Assembly: GCA_900467745.1 (NCBI GenBank)
Contig: UBQW01000024.1
Coordinates: 1 to 64,000 of the forward strand
DNA from: Hyphomicrobiales bacterium
GTDB taxonomy: Bacteria > Pseudomonadota > Alphaproteobacteria > Rhizobiales > Rhizobiaceae
Length of the DNA stretch: 64,000 bases
Reading direction: 5' to 3'
A program made the position numbers and the translations under genes. The notes under the pieces were generated by a model, which ran no database searches, was not told the origin of the DNA, and saw nothing but the letters and a program-made list of their open reading frames with translations. Positions 63,424 to 64,000 of this stretch are shown here, in pieces (position 1 is the first letter of the stretch; every line of letters begins with the position of its first letter).

Positions 63424-64000
63424 CTACTCCCCGCCCTCACCCACATCACCACCAAACACCACCGTCTGCGGCCAGCGCAACAAGGCCGCCTCGCCCGCCT
63501 CGTTCAGCGCATAGACGCCCTTCCCCTGCCGGTCGAACCAGCCATAGACATTGTCGAGCATTATCCGCCCCGCCTGCGGCGCCCATGTCTTCATGTCGCG
63601 CGGCCGCGCCAGCCCCTGCTGAAGCGCCGCAGCGCAAATCAGCGCCTGTTGCCGGTAGGCGGTCATGATCGGCGAGCGTGTGGCGCCGCCGAGCGCCGGG
63701 TCGCCCTGTCTTTTCCGGTGCTCCTTCACAAGTCGCGTCCGCCGCTTCGGGTTCGTCCTCGGCATCGGCGACACGGAGCTGACGATGATGCTGACCTCGC
63801 CGGTATCGGATATCCCGAGCATGCCGATCCCCATCCGCCGGCAGAGATCGCGATAGCGCCTGTCCGCCTCGCGCCCCCGCCCCTTGGCCGAGATCCTTGC
63901 CGCGATCCAGACTTCATCGGCCATCGCCGCCCGGTCGACCGCCTGCAGGATGAGCTCGAGATTGAACGACATCTTCAACTCGCAAACGACCACGACCGGC
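63424..64000 (-). CDS. DUF2161-like phosphodiesterase, C-terminal part (start outside window)
   Basis: The frame is open to the last base and begins upstream of the window. The visible 190 residues start with CELKMSFNLELILQAVDRAAMADEVW, which resembles a nuclease-like core with an ELK motif, of the type in DUF2161 proteins. The middle is basic (NPKRRTRLVKEHRKRQG), and the tail is a small helical domain (LARPRDMKTWAPQAGRIMLDNVYGWFDRQGKGVYALNEAGEAALLRW). Family assignment is tentative and the missing N-terminus could change it. Confidence 0.65.
   Translation of the reverse strand, partial: PVVVVCELKMSFNLELILQAVDRAAMADEVWIAARISAKGRGREADRRYRDLCRRMGIGMLGISDTGEVSIIVSSVSPMPRTNPKRRTRLVKEHRKRQGDPALGGATRSPIMTAYRQQALICAAALQQGLARPRDMKTWAPQAGRIMLDNVYGWFDRQGKGVYALNEAGEAALLRWPQTVVFGGDVGEGGE

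Noticed and set aside
1..64000. tRNA, rRNA, CRISPR, prophage, insertion sequence or integron features
   Set aside because: No cloverleaf, no repeat-spacer array, no transposase or integrase frame was found by eye in the gaps. A tRNAscan or ISfinder search would settle this.

Overview
The window looks like chromosomal DNA of an alphaproteobacterium of the Rhizobiaceae (Rhizobium, Agrobacterium or a close relative). The basis is high G+C, strong C/G preference at third codon positions, a separate petABC operon with cytochrome b and c1 unfused, a ClpS of the rhizobial ClpS2 type, a long lysine/alanine-rich tail on peptidyl-tRNA hydrolase, an L25/Ctc-type rplY near pth and ychF, and several DUF families common in rhizobia. 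The species cannot be fixed by eye. I see no rRNA, tRNA, insertion sequence, prophage or CRISPR array.

Layout. 1-5.6 kb: the 3' end of a Kazal-type domain gene, an exported protein, an MHYT-PAS-GGDEF-EAL c-di-GMP protein and rplY. 5.7-11.8 kb: a membrane HAMP-PAS-GGDEF-EAL protein coupled to a periplasmic binding protein, sitting between rplY and pth, then a GNAT enzyme, clpS2 and ychF. 11.8-15.3 kb: a DUF2157 membrane protein, two MaoC-fold proteins, apt and a PemK/MazF-like toxin with an unrecognised partner. 15.4-26.5 kb: petABC (cytochrome bc1), an endonuclease/exonuclease/phosphatase-family protein, two similar ABC exporters flanking an orphan ribbon-helix-helix protein and a chemoreceptor, and trmL. 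26.7-33 kb: a Na/Pi-cotransporter family protein, hemF, small proteins, and an overlapping DUF1285-NUDIX-CCA-transferase operon. 33.1-40.4 kb: a MoxR-DUF58-DUF4159-membrane protein operon with a trailing GNAT gene. 40.4-51.8 kb: accessory metabolism and regulation (MFS, GNAT, AraC/SDR, aldo-keto reductase/LysR, glutathionyl-hydroquinone reductase, NUDIX, phosphoesterase, a TPR protein, and an ECF sigma/anti-sigma pair). 51.8-56.2 kb: leuA with an upstream leucine-rich leader peptide, benE and a clpP paralogue, with two copies of an inverted-repeat element. 56.3-64 kb: a DUF2076 protein, a SASA-type esterase, a GT25 glycosyltransferase, queF, a cation diffusion facilitator, a cysteine hydrolase next to a GlxA-type regulator broken by an in-frame stop, a small membrane protein, a PNPOx-fold protein and a partial DUF2161-like gene.

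How it works together: core functions (translation, respiration, haem and leucine synthesis, tRNA maturation, proteolysis) are mixed with signalling genes (two bifunctional-looking c-di-GMP proteins, a chemoreceptor, an ECF pair). The most interesting points are the leuA leader, whose promoter places the transcript start at or beside a leader AUG; the overlapping toxin module with an unfamiliar partner; the nonsense-interrupted GlxA regulator; and the two mosaic inverted repeats.
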